From: Leptolyngbya sp. PLA1
GTDB lineage: Bacteria > Planctomycetota > Phycisphaerae > Phycisphaerales > UBA1924
Assembly (NCBI GenBank): GCA_021405315.1
Contig: QWIH01000013.1
Span: forward strand, 1-64,000
Length of the DNA stretch: 64,000 bases
Reading direction: 5' to 3'
Below the pieces are notes generated by a model. The model was given only the letters and a program-made list of their open reading frames with translations. It did not search any database and was not told the origin of the DNA. This document shows, in pieces, positions 51,140 to 59,439 of this stretch. A program made the position numbers and the translations under genes. The stretch's first letter is position 1, and every line of letters begins with the position of its first letter.

Positions 51140-53368
51140 CTAGGGACAGGGCCCGCCCGCAACCACGTCGATCAGCGCGGTCACATCGTCCTGGTCCACG
51201 TTGCCGTCGCCGTTGAAGTCCGGATCACGCCCGCTCGGGTTCTCACCGCCGCTCACCACGTTGATCAGGTAGGCCACGTCGTCCTGGTCCACGTTCCCGT
51301 CGTTGTTGAAGTCCGGCGAGCAGGGCGGCAGCACCACATACGTCACCGTGGCGCCGTTGTCCGCCGGGTCCGGCGCCGCCACCGTGACCGAGCCCTGCGG
51401 GAACGCAAGGTCCAGGCTCAGGCTCCCGAACTCGCCCGCGAGCACCGCCCACGACCGACCCGCGAGCAGAGGCACCGGCTGCGTCGACCCGTCCCCGCCG
51501 AACTCCGGGCGTTCCAGCAGGGGCAGCCTCGACAGGAGCACCCCGTTGAGCGCCGCGTACGTGTCTGCCCCCGTCAGGTTCACCACCACCAGCATGTCGA
51601 AGGCCTCATTCGTCCCGGTCGCGCTCGACACGTTGTACCCGACATCAAAGCCCGATGGGCCAAGGTCAAACCGAACCACCGCCGCCGTGGCGCCCACCGG
51701 CGCGTTCGCGATGGCATCGCTGATCGTCGTGTCCGCGAGCGACGCGGGCAGCAGCCCGAACGGACCCGGCCCGCCCCCGATGTCCGCGCCCCCCGCCGCC
51801 GAGGGCACGATGTTGGGAGTGACCAGCCCCGCGAAGTACGGGCTGTTCCACACCGGCGCATGCGTCATGATCCGCGAGACGTACACCGGCGTCACGACGT
51901 GGCCGTACCCCGGTGACCCCGCCGCGGCGTCCGAATACAGCACCCGCCCCGGCTGCCCGGGCAGCGTGTTCCCCAGCCCGCCCGCGATGTCGATCGAGCC
52001 CGCGCCGGCCACCAGCGTTGCGGAGATGAAGACCGCTCCACCCGCGCCGGCGCCACCGCCGCCCCCGTTGCCGCCTTCCGCGCCCTCACCGCCCATCCCT
52101 CCCTGCCCGCCAGCGCCGCCGGGACCGCCCGGAGTTCCCAGCCCACAGCTCGGGCCGGCGGGCATGCCGCCCTGTCCTCCCACGGCTCCGACCACACCCG
52201 GAGAACCGGCTGATCCATTCTGAGGCCCGCTGAACGTGCCGCCCCGCGCGGAGATCGCACCATCGCTGTCGATCCGGCCCTGCACCGACAACCACAGCCC
52301 GCCCCCACCCCCGCCGCCATCCCCGCCCCCACCGCCGCTGCCGCCCTCGCCCCCGCGGCCACCAGAGCCGCCCGCGCCCCCACCGCCGCCGCCACCGCCG
52401 ACGCACCCGAACACCGGGTTCCCGTTCCCCCCTCCGCCTCCGCCGCCCCCCGCGCCGGTAGTTCCTCCGCCGCCACCTCCACCGCCTCCTCCACCCCCGC
52501 CTCCCGCGCCGCCGTTGCCGCCATTCAGCACCGGCTCCGCGGCGAACGAAGGCAGGAACGTGGCGGCGTTCGCACCCGAGAAGCCATTGCCCGCGTTGTC
52601 AAAGCCGGGGTTGCCGGGACCGCCAATCTCTCCGGGCGTGCCCGGGCCTCCGCCGCCGGCACCGCCTCCCCCGCCACCACCCGGCATGCTGCCCCCAGCG
52701 CCACCCAGGCCGCCGCCGCCACCACCCGCTCCCGCGGGAGGATTCACCGGGTTGTTCATTCCAGGAGCACCCGCCACGCCGCTGTCACCGGGCTCGCCCG
52801 TCTCCCCGTTGGAGCCGATGCCGCGTGCAAACCCAGCACCTCCTCCAATCCCCGCGACCAACGTCCCGTCCCCGGCCGGACCGCCCTGCCTCGGGAGTTG
52901 TCCGCCCTGGCCACCGACGGACCCGGAGCCGTTCTGGCCGTTCTGCCCCGGGATGTTCTCCCCGCCGCCGCCGAGCCCACCGGTTCCGCCGGAGCCGCCG
53001 GAACCGCCCTGCCCGCCCTCGCCGCCCCCGGGCCCGGGATTCCGCGCGTCCGCGTCCGCCTTGAACGTTGCTGTCGGAGGCACGGACAGGTGCCCGCCCA
53101 CGCTCACTTTGGCGAGATTCGAGCCCGTGAACTTGAGCTCCGCATTCGCGGGCACGACCATGTGCCCAAGGACCGCCCAGGTGCGCACGCCGCCCGACAC
53201 GCCGCGGTCTACGAGGGGCACGCCCTGAAAGGTCACAATCGGCGAGCCGTTCAGCCTCACCGTGCCGTCACCGGTATTGAACTCGTAACGGGGCTGCGCC
53301 GCCGCCTGCCCCGCCGCGAGCGTCAACGCCACAACCGAACCCAACGACGCAGCCGACTTGGTACGCAT
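51140..53368 (-). CDS. exported glycine-rich protein with dockerin tail
   Basis: 742 residues. Signal peptide RTKSAASLGSVVALTLAAGQAAAQ. A beta-rich head (25-110) is followed by a Gly-rich region (about 115-470) of GG-x repeats and runs of up to 14 Gly, with occasional collagen-like GxxG stretches. A folded C-terminal part (about 475-680) precedes the dockerin-like pair (51140-51322), which is the most divergent copy (CSPDFNNDG). Probably an extracellular matrix-like or cell-wall-associated protein. Low-complexity sequence makes the middle hard to compare. Confidence 0.8.
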   Translation of the reverse strand: MRTKSAASLGSVVALTLAAGQAAAQPRYEFNTGDGTVRLNGSPIVTFQGVPLVDRGVSGGVRTWAVLGHMVVPANAELKFTGSNLAKVSVGGHLSVPPTATFKADADARNPGPGGGEGGQGGSGGSGGTGGLGGGGENIPGQNGQNGSGSVGGQGGQLPRQGGPAGDGTLVAGIGGGAGFARGIGSNGETGEPGDSGVAGAPGMNNPVNPPAGAGGGGGGLGGAGGSMPGGGGGGGAGGGGPGTPGEIGGPGNPGFDNAGNGFSGANAATFLPSFAAEPVLNGGNGGAGGGGGGGGGGGGGGTTGAGGGGGGGGNGNPVFGCVGGGGGGGGAGGSGGRGGEGGSGGGGGDGGGGGGGLWLSVQGRIDSDGAISARGGTFSGPQNGSAGSPGVVGAVGGQGGMPAGPSCGLGTPGGPGGAGGQGGMGGEGAEGGNGGGGGAGAGGAVFISATLVAGAGSIDIAGGLGNTLPGQPGRVLYSDAAAGSPGYGHVVTPVYVSRIMTHAPVWNSPYFAGLVTPNIVPSAAGGADIGGGPGPFGLLPASLADTTISDAIANAPVGATAAVVRFDLGPSGFDVGYNVSSATGTNEAFDMLVVVNLTGADTYAALNGVLLSRLPLLERPEFGGDGSTQPVPLLAGRSWAVLAGEFGSLSLDLAFPQGSVTVAAPDPADNGATVTYVVLPPCSPDFNNDGNVDQDDVAYLINVVSGGENPSGRDPDFNGDGNVDQDDVTALIDVVAGGPCP

Positions 53369-53547
53369 GATCGAGGACACCCCACTGAAAGAGCCCGGCA
53401 CCCGCTGCCAAGCACCCGCAGAATACTGCCCGTGTCAAGACCAGCGATCGGCCCGTCACGCCCGCACCCCTTCGGCCCCCGGCCTGCCGCGCCGAGGAAG
53501 CACGGGGTGGGAGTTCGCCCGGCGGCAGCCCCCGACGCCACCCAACG

Positions 53548-53575
53548 AAAACAGCCCCGGCTCGGGCCGGGGCTG
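53548..53575 (-). terminator. intrinsic terminator of atpA
   Basis: Ten-pair GC stem with TCGG loop (53552-53575) followed on the minus strand by TTTT, 55 nt after the atpA stop. Confidence 0.85.
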
Positions 53576-53630
53576 CTCGGTCTGATCATTCCGGAATGGC
53601 CGCCACCGCTGGGATCGGTGGCCACCGCTC

Positions 53631-55187
53631 TTACTTCTTCGCGACGAACGTGCTCTTGAACGCCTTGATCGCGTCCGCCAGCTTCTTCTCCGTGTCGCCG
53701 TCGAGGCTGCGCTTCGTGTTCAACTCATCCCAAACGGGCTTGCCCACGGTCTTGAAGTACTCCAGCATCTTGGTCTCGAACTCGCGCACGCTCGCGAGCG
53801 GCACGTCGTCGAGGAAGCCCTTGGTGCCGGCGTAGATCGAGATCACCTGGTCCACCACGTGGAAGGGCACGAGCTGGGGCTGCTTGAGCAGCTCCACCAT
53901 CGCGGCACCACGGTCGAGCTGGCGCTGGGTCGCCTTGTCCAGCTCGGTGCCGAGCTGCGCGAAGGCCTCGAGCTCGCGGAACGCCGCCAGGTCCAGTCGC
54001 AGCGAGCCGGCGATCTTCTTCATGGCCTTCACCTGGGCGTTGCCGCCCACGCGGGAGACCGAGATACCGACGTTGATGGCCGGGCGCACACCGCTGAAGA
54101 ACAGCTCGGGCTCGAGGTAGATCTGCCCGTCCGTGATCGAGATCACGTTCGTCGGGATGTACGCCGACACGTCGCCTTCCTGCGTCTCGATGATGGGGAG
54201 CGCCGTGAGCGAGCCCGCGCCGTTCTCGTTGCTCAGCTTCGTCGCGCGCTCCAGCAGGCGGCTGTGGAGATAGAACACGTCGCCCGGGTACGCCTCGCGC
54301 CCCGGGGGGCGCCGCAGCAGCAGCGAGAGCTGGCGGTACGCCACCGCCTGCTTGGAAAGGTCGTCGTAGATGCACAGGGCGTGCTTGGGGGTCTTCCCGT
54401 TCTTGCCCTGCCACATGAAGTACTCGCCCATCGTGCAGCCGGAGTACGGGGCGATGTACTGCATCGGGGCCGCCGCCGACGCCGACGCCGACACCACGAT
54501 CGTGTAGTCCATCGCGCCGTGCTTCCGCAGCGTCTCCACGACGCCCGCCACCGTGGATTCCTTCTGGCCCACCGCGACGTAGATGCACACCACCGCGTCC
54601 GGCGTGCCCCAGTACTGCTTCTGGTTCACGATCGCGTCGATCGCCACCGCCGTCTTGCCCGTCTTGCGGTCACCGATGATCAGCTCGCGCTGCCCGCGCC
54701 CGATCGGGATCATCGCGTCGATCGCCTTGATGCCCGTCTGCAGCGGCTCGTGCACCGGCTGACGCTCCGCGATGCCCGGCGCGATGATGTCCACCTTGCT
54801 GAACTGCGTTGCGTTGATCGGCCCGCGGTCATCCAGCGGGCGCCCCAGCGGGTCCACCACGCGCCCCAGGAGCGCCTCACCCACAGGCACCTCCAGCAGA
54901 CGCCCGGTGCTCTTCACCGTGTCGCCTTCCTTCACCGCCAGATAGTCGCCGTAGATCACCGCGCCGACCGTGTCCTCTTCCAGGTTGAACACCTGCCCCA
55001 TCACGGCGCCCTCCGCCGTCTGGAACTCCAGCAGTTCGCCCGCCATCGCCGTCGAAAGCCCATAGATGCGGGCGATCCCGTCGCCAACCTCCACCACCCG
55101 GCCCACCTGCGACACCTCGAGCTGCGCGGAAAACTGCTCGATCTCGGACTTGATAACGCTGGTGATCTCGTCGGTTCTGATCTTCAC
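53631..55187 (-). CDS. atpA: F1F0 ATP synthase subunit alpha
   Basis: 518 residues from GTG behind GAGGATT. N-terminal helix [16 protein letters not shown] is the delta-binding end. Nucleotide site [21 protein letters not shown], and the late [17 protein letters not shown] segment with the catalytic-interface arginine. Structural and regulatory subunit of the F1 head. It stands alone: the gamma gene is 3 kb away and no delta, beta or epsilon gene is in view. A terminator follows. Confidence 0.97.
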   Translation of the reverse strand: MKIRTDEITSVIKSEIEQFSAQLEVSQVGRVVEVGDGIARIYGLSTAMAGELLEFQTAEGAVMGQVFNLEEDTVGAVIYGDYLAVKEGDTVKSTGRLLEVPVGEALLGRVVDPLGRPLDDRGPINATQFSKVDIIAPGIAERQPVHEPLQTGIKAIDAMIPIGRGQRELIIGDRKTGKTAVAIDAIVNQKQYWGTPDAVVCIYVAVGQKESTVAGVVETLRKHGAMDYTIVVSASASAAAPMQYIAPYSGCTMGEYFMWQGKNGKTPKHALCIYDDLSKQAVAYRQLSLLLRRPPGREAYPGDVFYLHSRLLERATKLSNENGAGSLTALPIIETQEGDVSAYIPTNVISITDGQIYLEPELFFSGVRPAINVGISVSRVGGNAQVKAMKKIAGSLRLDLAAFRELEAFAQLGTELDKATQRQLDRGAAMVELLKQPQLVPFHVVDQVISIYAGTKGFLDDVPLASVREFETKMLEYFKTVGKPVWDELNTKRSLDGDTEKKLADAIKAFKSTFVAKK

Positions 55188-55484
55188 GGCGGAATCCTCG
55201 TGGTGCGGCCTGTGCGTCGCGCTCAATAACCCGATTCGCTCGCTGCCGGTAGGTGACCGTTCGTACGCCACCTCCCGGCATCGGCAGGGGGTCAAGGGTA
55301 GACACCACGCCCTCCCTTGTCATCCGAGCACGCGAACCCCTGCGCGCGGTTCGGTATCCACCCAAAATCCTAACACGAGCCGCCTCTTTTTTTGTTTGCC
55401 TCCCTGCAAGGTTCTGAGCAACCGATGCAAGTCCCTCTCGGAAGTCTCGCCGCGTCCGTTCGCGGCCTGTGCATAGGGGAAGTC
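55188..55484. other. 297-nt divergent control region atpA / dockerin gene
   Basis: Divergent promoter region. A TAGGAT box on the minus strand (55367-55372) with an A-rich element upstream (55385-55397) could serve atpA. On the plus strand a direct repeat TGCAAG occurs at 55405 and 55426. Confidence 0.4.
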
Positions 55485-57128
55485 ATGAACACCGCCCAAA
55501 CTCTGTCCGCTGCGTCACTTGTCGCGCTCGCCTCCGCCTGCGCCTCCGCACAGATCTCCGCCTACGCCAGCGGCTTGCTCCACCGCTCTGTTGGTGGAAC
55601 CTCGAGCCTTGACGTCAGCGGCCGGCGCCTCATCACCTGCTGCCTCGGCTCCAGCGGCGAGGACGGCGTCGAGGTCCAACTCCACTCCCGCGTCGGCGGT
55701 GGCGTCAGCGTTGACATCGGCCAGTTCCTCACCCCCTCCCCCTCCAGCCGCGAGATCAAGATCCGCCCCAAGGGCTGGGACGGAACCATCAAGGGCCACA
55801 TGCGGCTGATCTCCAACCCCGGCGCCGCCGGCCTCATCGAGATCTACGACTTCAGCATGGTCCCGGGCGTCACCGCCCTCCATTGGGCCCTCTACGACCC
55901 GGCCGGCAACGAGCTTGCCTCCGGCGAGTCCGCCGGCCCCATCCTCGACTGGATGATCAACGTGCCCTCCAACGGCACCGTGGAGTGCAACAAGGTCTAC
56001 TCGTTCGACGGCCCGCCCGCAGCAGCCCGCGCCGCCAACCAGGGCTTCTTCGACCGTGTGGTCTCCGTCTCCGGCCTCACCCCGGACACCATCACCAACG
56101 TGCAGTCCATCTCCGTCACCCCGCGAACCTGCCTCGGCTGCCCCCCGCCATTCGTCGACCTCGACTTCGTCGCCATCACCGGCGCCGGCATGCCGACCCT
56201 GACCCTCAACGACGCGCACCTTCGCACCTTCGGTTCCGGAGGCAGCGTCGGCAAGCCCATCCGCAACTGGGGCACCGGATCCGCCCGCATCGAGGAGCGC
56301 CCCGGCGGCGACCTCGATGGCGATGGCATGCCCGACCTCGTCGTCTCCGTCAACAACATCGGCTCCAGCGGGCAGGACGGCGTCGCCATCGACTTCGGTG
56401 GCCATGGCGGCGGCGGTGGCGGTGGCGGCAGCGGCGGCTCCACCTGGAGCGTCTCCGGCAACTGCTGCCGGGGTCACGTCATCATCATGAAGGCCTTCGA
56501 CGACGAGGGCAACGAGCAGGCCCGCGTCATGCGCACCACCGACGCCGCTTCCACCGACAACGGCATCTCGTGCGACTTCTCCATGATCGGCTCCCCCGAG
56601 TGCCTCGTCGACTTCCGCGACGCCGCCGGCAACACCGTCTATTCCCGCATGCTCCCCCCCGGCGAACCCGTCTTCTACACCGCCTGCGACGACACCGCGC
56701 CCTATGAGTCGTTCACCTCCGCCCCGCATCCCGCCACCGGAGAGGTCGAGCTCCGCCATCACCTCTGCGGCGACACCAACCACTTCCGCCTCGCCGACGG
56801 CACCTCGCCCCCCGGCGCCGTGCTCGCCGCCTTCCGGCCTGTCACCGGGTCCATGCACCTCACCTCCCTCGCCGAGATCACAGGCTCGGGCATCTCCACA
56901 TTCAACGTCGCGCTCGCCGCCCACCTCCCGCCCGTCGCGCCTCCCTGCGACCCCGACCTCAACCAGGACGGCAACGTCGACCAGGACGACGTCCTCTACC
57001 TCATCAACGTCGTCGGCGGCGGCAACAACGACACCGGGATCGACCCCGACTTCAACCAGGACGGCAACGTCGACCAGGACGACGTCACCGCCCTCATCAA
57101 CACCGTCGGCGGCGGCGGCTGCCCCTGA
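55485..57128 (+). CDS. exported protein with dockerin tail (large)
   Basis: 547 residues, ATG behind AGGGGA. Signal peptide to about residue 23 (ASAQ). Two beta-rich halves share an opening that ends in a cysteine pair (LITCCLGSSGEDGVEVQL early; SVSGNCCRGHVIIMKAF later), separated by a GGHGGGGGGGGSGG linker near 305, suggesting an internal duplication. EF-like DLDGDGMPD near 282. Dockerin-like pair at 56946-57128 ends GGGGCP. Function unknown; secreted. Confidence 0.82.
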   Translation: MNTAQTLSAASLVALASACASAQISAYASGLLHRSVGGTSSLDVSGRRLITCCLGSSGEDGVEVQLHSRVGGGVSVDIGQFLTPSPSSREIKIRPKGWDGTIKGHMRLISNPGAAGLIEIYDFSMVPGVTALHWALYDPAGNELASGESAGPILDWMINVPSNGTVECNKVYSFDGPPAAARAANQGFFDRVVSVSGLTPDTITNVQSISVTPRTCLGCPPPFVDLDFVAITGAGMPTLTLNDAHLRTFGSGGSVGKPIRNWGTGSARIEERPGGDLDGDGMPDLVVSVNNIGSSGQDGVAIDFGGHGGGGGGGGSGGSTWSVSGNCCRGHVIIMKAFDDEGNEQARVMRTTDAASTDNGISCDFSMIGSPECLVDFRDAAGNTVYSRMLPPGEPVFYTACDDTAPYESFTSAPHPATGEVELRHHLCGDTNHFRLADGTSPPGAVLAAFRPVTGSMHLTSLAEITGSGISTFNVALAAHLPPVAPPCDPDLNQDGNVDQDDVLYLINVVGGGNNDTGIDPDFNQDGNVDQDDVTALINTVGGGGCP

Positions 57129-57160
57129 GCCGGCCACATCTTCTCCGACTTCCCCTCCGC

Positions 57161-57190
57161 GCCCCGCCGGCCTTCGTGCTGGCGGGGCGT
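57161..57190 (+). terminator. hairpin after dockerin gene
   Basis: GC-rich stem of about 10 pairs (57161-57188) 33 nt past the stop, followed by only a weak T content (TCTTG). Confidence 0.5.
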
Positions 57191-57353
57191 CTTGCGTTGA
57201 TGCTCCCGCACGCACGCCGATGCGCCACGCCTCTCTTTCTTCTCCCCCAGGCCTCCGTTCGCTGCAAGGTTTCCGGTCCTGCACGCAAGTCTCCGCGGCC
57301 GGACGCAGCGTGCGACGGTCATCAGAACAAGCCACTCGCACAGGAGACCGTCC

Positions 57354-58052
57354 ATGTTCGCCAGGACCACCGCCATCGCCGCGCTCACGATCGTCACCGG
57401 TTCCGCCTTCGCCCAGGTTGATTACAACCGAAGCCTCCGCGCCGGCGACATCTCCATCTCGCCCGCTCCCACGCCCGACGAAGTCATCATCTCCGTCAAG
57501 GGTCGCATCGCCAACCAGCGACGTGCCACCACCAACCTCTCCTCCGTCGTCCGCGTCTTCGTCGATGGCGAACTCGTCGGCGTCGGCGAACTTACCTACA
57601 TCCGACAGGGCGGACAGACCTGCAACGGCTCCTGCCCCACAGGCGACTGCTCCGCCAACGGCACCGGCTCCGAGTGCTCCGACTTCGCGCCCCTCGGCGG
57701 CCAGGGGTGCGCCTGCGACGTCGTCGTCACCCCGGGGGGCGGCAACACCCACTGGACCGCCCGCGTCCGCCCCGGCTCCGTCATCGGTGTCGAGGTCGAG
57801 CCCCTCCCCGGCTCCATGCCTGAAATGTTCACCGCCGACGATGTCGTCTTCATCCCCGTCGAACAGCCCTGCGACCCTGACATGAACCAGGACGGCAACA
57901 TCGACCAGGACGACGTCCTCTTCCTGATCAGCGTCATCGGCGGCGGGGACAACCTCACCGGCATCGACCCGGACTTCAACAGGGACGGCAACGCCGACCA
58001 GGACGATGTCCTCGCCCTCATCCAGGTCATCGGCGGCGGCGACTGCCCCTGA
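57354..58052 (+). CDS. exported protein with dockerin tail (small)
   Basis: 232 residues, ATG behind CAGGAG. Signal peptide FARTTAIAALTIVTGSAFAQ. Beta-rich body with a central cysteine cluster (TCNGSCPTGDCSANG, then CACD) and no known domain. The dockerin-like pair (57870-58052) ends GGGDCP and carries NIDQDD and NADQDD loops. Shares upstream direct repeats with the preceding gene, so the two may be co-regulated. Confidence 0.8.
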   Translation: MFARTTAIAALTIVTGSAFAQVDYNRSLRAGDISISPAPTPDEVIISVKGRIANQRRATTNLSSVVRVFVDGELVGVGELTYIRQGGQTCNGSCPTGDCSANGTGSECSDFAPLGGQGCACDVVVTPGGGNTHWTARVRPGSVIGVEVEPLPGSMPEMFTADDVVFIPVEQPCDPDMNQDGNIDQDDVLFLISVIGGGDNLTGIDPDFNRDGNADQDDVLALIQVIGGGDCP

Positions 58053-58079
58053 CCGAACCAGCCGGCCTTCTCTCTCCAC

Positions 58080-58107
58080 GCCCCGCCGGCCCGCAGGCCC
58101 GCGGGGC
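58080..58107. terminator. hairpin between convergent dockerin gene and atpG
   Basis: Stem of 11 pairs with one C-C mismatch and a CGCA loop, between convergent stops. Weak T-tract toward the plus side only (CTTCCTT). Confidence 0.5.
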
Positions 58108-58124
58108 GCTTCCTTCAGAGCGGC

Positions 58125-58997
58125 CTACTTCAACGCCGCGGCGCCCGAGATGATCTCCGTCAGCTCCGTCGTGATCTGCGCCTGGCGGGCCCGGTTGTAC
58201 ACGCGGCTGAGCCTCTTGCCCATCTTCCCCGCGTTGTCCGTCGCCGCCTTCATCGCCACCATCCGCGCCACGTGCTCGCTCACGATCGCGTCGTTGAAGA
58301 CCTGGAACAGCGTCGCCTTCACCGCCGCGGGCAGCAGCTCCCCCAGGAGCGCCGCGGCCCCGGGGCTGAACTCGTAGATCTTGTGGGAGCCCGCCTTCGC
58401 CTCCGCCGCCTTGTTGGGCGGGTCGAAGGGAAGCAACTGCAGCACCGTCGGGAGCTGACGCCCCGCGGAGATGTACTTCATCGACACCACCCGCACCTTG
58501 CTGATCTCGCCCGACAGGTACCGCTGCATGTACGCCTCGGCCAGCGCGCGAACCACGTCATAGCTCACCTTGTCGCCGATGGCGTGCTGCTTGGAGACTG
58601 TCACCCCCGCGTACTTCAGGAAGCCCGCGCCCTTCTTGCCCACCACCTCGACCTCGCCCGACGACGCCGTGGGCGTCATCCGCAGCAGGTTCATCGCCTG
58701 CCTCAGCACCGCGCCGTTGTACGGCCCGCACAGCCCGCGGTCGGACGTCAGGATCAGCGTCACTTCCTTCCCCGAGCTGCCCTTGGGCGCTTCCAGCAGC
58801 GGGTGCGACACGTCCCCCAGACCCTCCGCCAGCTCAGACACCAGTCCGAACAGCGTCTCCGTGTAGGGCTTGCTCGCCACCGCCGCCTGCTGCGCGCGGG
58901 CGAACTTGCTCGTGGCGATCATCTGCATCGTCTTCGTGATGCGGCGGATGTTGCCCACCGCCTTGATGCGCTTCTTGATCTCGCGGGTCTTGGCCAT
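58125..58997 (-). CDS. atpG: F1F0 ATP synthase subunit gamma
   Basis: 290 residues. Starts AKTREIKKRIKAVGNIRRITKTMQMIA, the N-terminal helix of the rotor, and ends ITTELTEIISGAAALK, the C-terminal helix. Middle Rossmann-like part contains TSDRGLCGPYN. Gamma is the central rotor shaft linking F1 to the membrane ring. Isolated from atpA by two genes on the other strand. ATG 58997 lies 9 nt after a TATCCT box, no clear ribosome site. Confidence 0.95.
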   Translation of the reverse strand: MAKTREIKKRIKAVGNIRRITKTMQMIATSKFARAQQAAVASKPYTETLFGLVSELAEGLGDVSHPLLEAPKGSSGKEVTLILTSDRGLCGPYNGAVLRQAMNLLRMTPTASSGEVEVVGKKGAGFLKYAGVTVSKQHAIGDKVSYDVVRALAEAYMQRYLSGEISKVRVVSMKYISAGRQLPTVLQLLPFDPPNKAAEAKAGSHKIYEFSPGAAALLGELLPAAVKATLFQVFNDAIVSEHVARMVAMKAATDNAGKMGKRLSRVYNRARQAQITTELTEIISGAAALK

Positions 58998-59006
58998 AGG
59001 GAGGCA

Positions 59007-59012
59007 AGGATA
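59007..59012 (-). promoter_or_regulatory. -10 box TATCCT of atpG
   Basis: TATCCT ends 9 nt before ATG 58997; any leader would be only a few nt. Confidence 0.4.
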
Positions 59013-59099
59013 GGCCCGCACCCATCGCCCGTTGTGTCACTCCGCCCCATGTTCGGCAACCGGCAGGGTCTGTTGCTCCCAGCACACACGCGAGTCCGC

Positions 59100-59105
59100 T
59101 ATGCT
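59100..59105 (+). promoter_or_regulatory. -10 box TATGCT of lipoprotein gene
   Basis: TATGCT 44 nt before ATG 59150; leader has GGAGAA. Confidence 0.4.
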
Positions 59106-59149
59106 TTGGATGGTCCGCCCGCGTTTGTGGCGGCCTGGAGAAAATCCCC

Positions 59150-59407
59150 ATGAACAAGATCGCTCTCGTCGCCACCGCCGCCCTCGCTCTCGCCCTCGGC
59201 GCCTGCGCCTCCAACAAGTCCTCCCAGTCCGCCAGCATGGGCGTCGTCAACTCCAAGTGCCCCATCGTCCCCTCCCACGCCTCGACCACCAAGACCGTGG
59301 TGGAGTTCAAGGGACAGAAGGTCGGCCTGTGCTGCGCCGGCTGCATCGCCAAGTGGAACGCGTTGAGCGATGCCGACAAGCAGGCCCGCCTCGACGCCGC
59401 CAAGTAA
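59150..59407 (+). CDS. small cysteine-containing lipoprotein, YHS-like
   Basis: 85 residues, ATG behind GGAGAA. Lipobox LGAC near residue 19. The mature part has CPIVPSHAS, then EFKGQKVGLCCAGCIAKW, resembling the CP-x(n)-F-G-x-CCxGC layout of YHS/TRASH-like metal-binding proteins. The cysteines could bind copper or another soft metal. Lipid-anchored. It ends 32 nt before the RyR-domain gene on the same strand, which has its own promoter-like box. Confidence 0.75.
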   Translation: MNKIALVATAALALALGACASNKSSQSASMGVVNSKCPIVPSHASTTKTVVEFKGQKVGLCCAGCIAKWNALSDADKQARLDAAK

Positions 59408-59424
59408 GCCGCCGCAAGGCCCCA

Positions 59425-59430
59425 TAGACT
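59425..59430 (+). promoter_or_regulatory. -10 box TAGACT of RyR-domain gene
   Basis: TAGACT ends 9 nt before ATG 59440, no ribosome site. Confidence 0.4.
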
Positions 59431-59439
59431 CGCCGCGAG

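Noticed and set aside
52236-53228. 330-codon proline-rich plus-strand frame
   Set aside because: Antisense of the Gly-rich dockerin protein, where GGC/GGT codons read as Pro-rich.
55515-58079. 854-codon minus-strand frame
   Set aside because: Pure Gly/Asp/Val/Ala low-complexity shadow of two real dockerin genes on the plus strand; no start site or domain.
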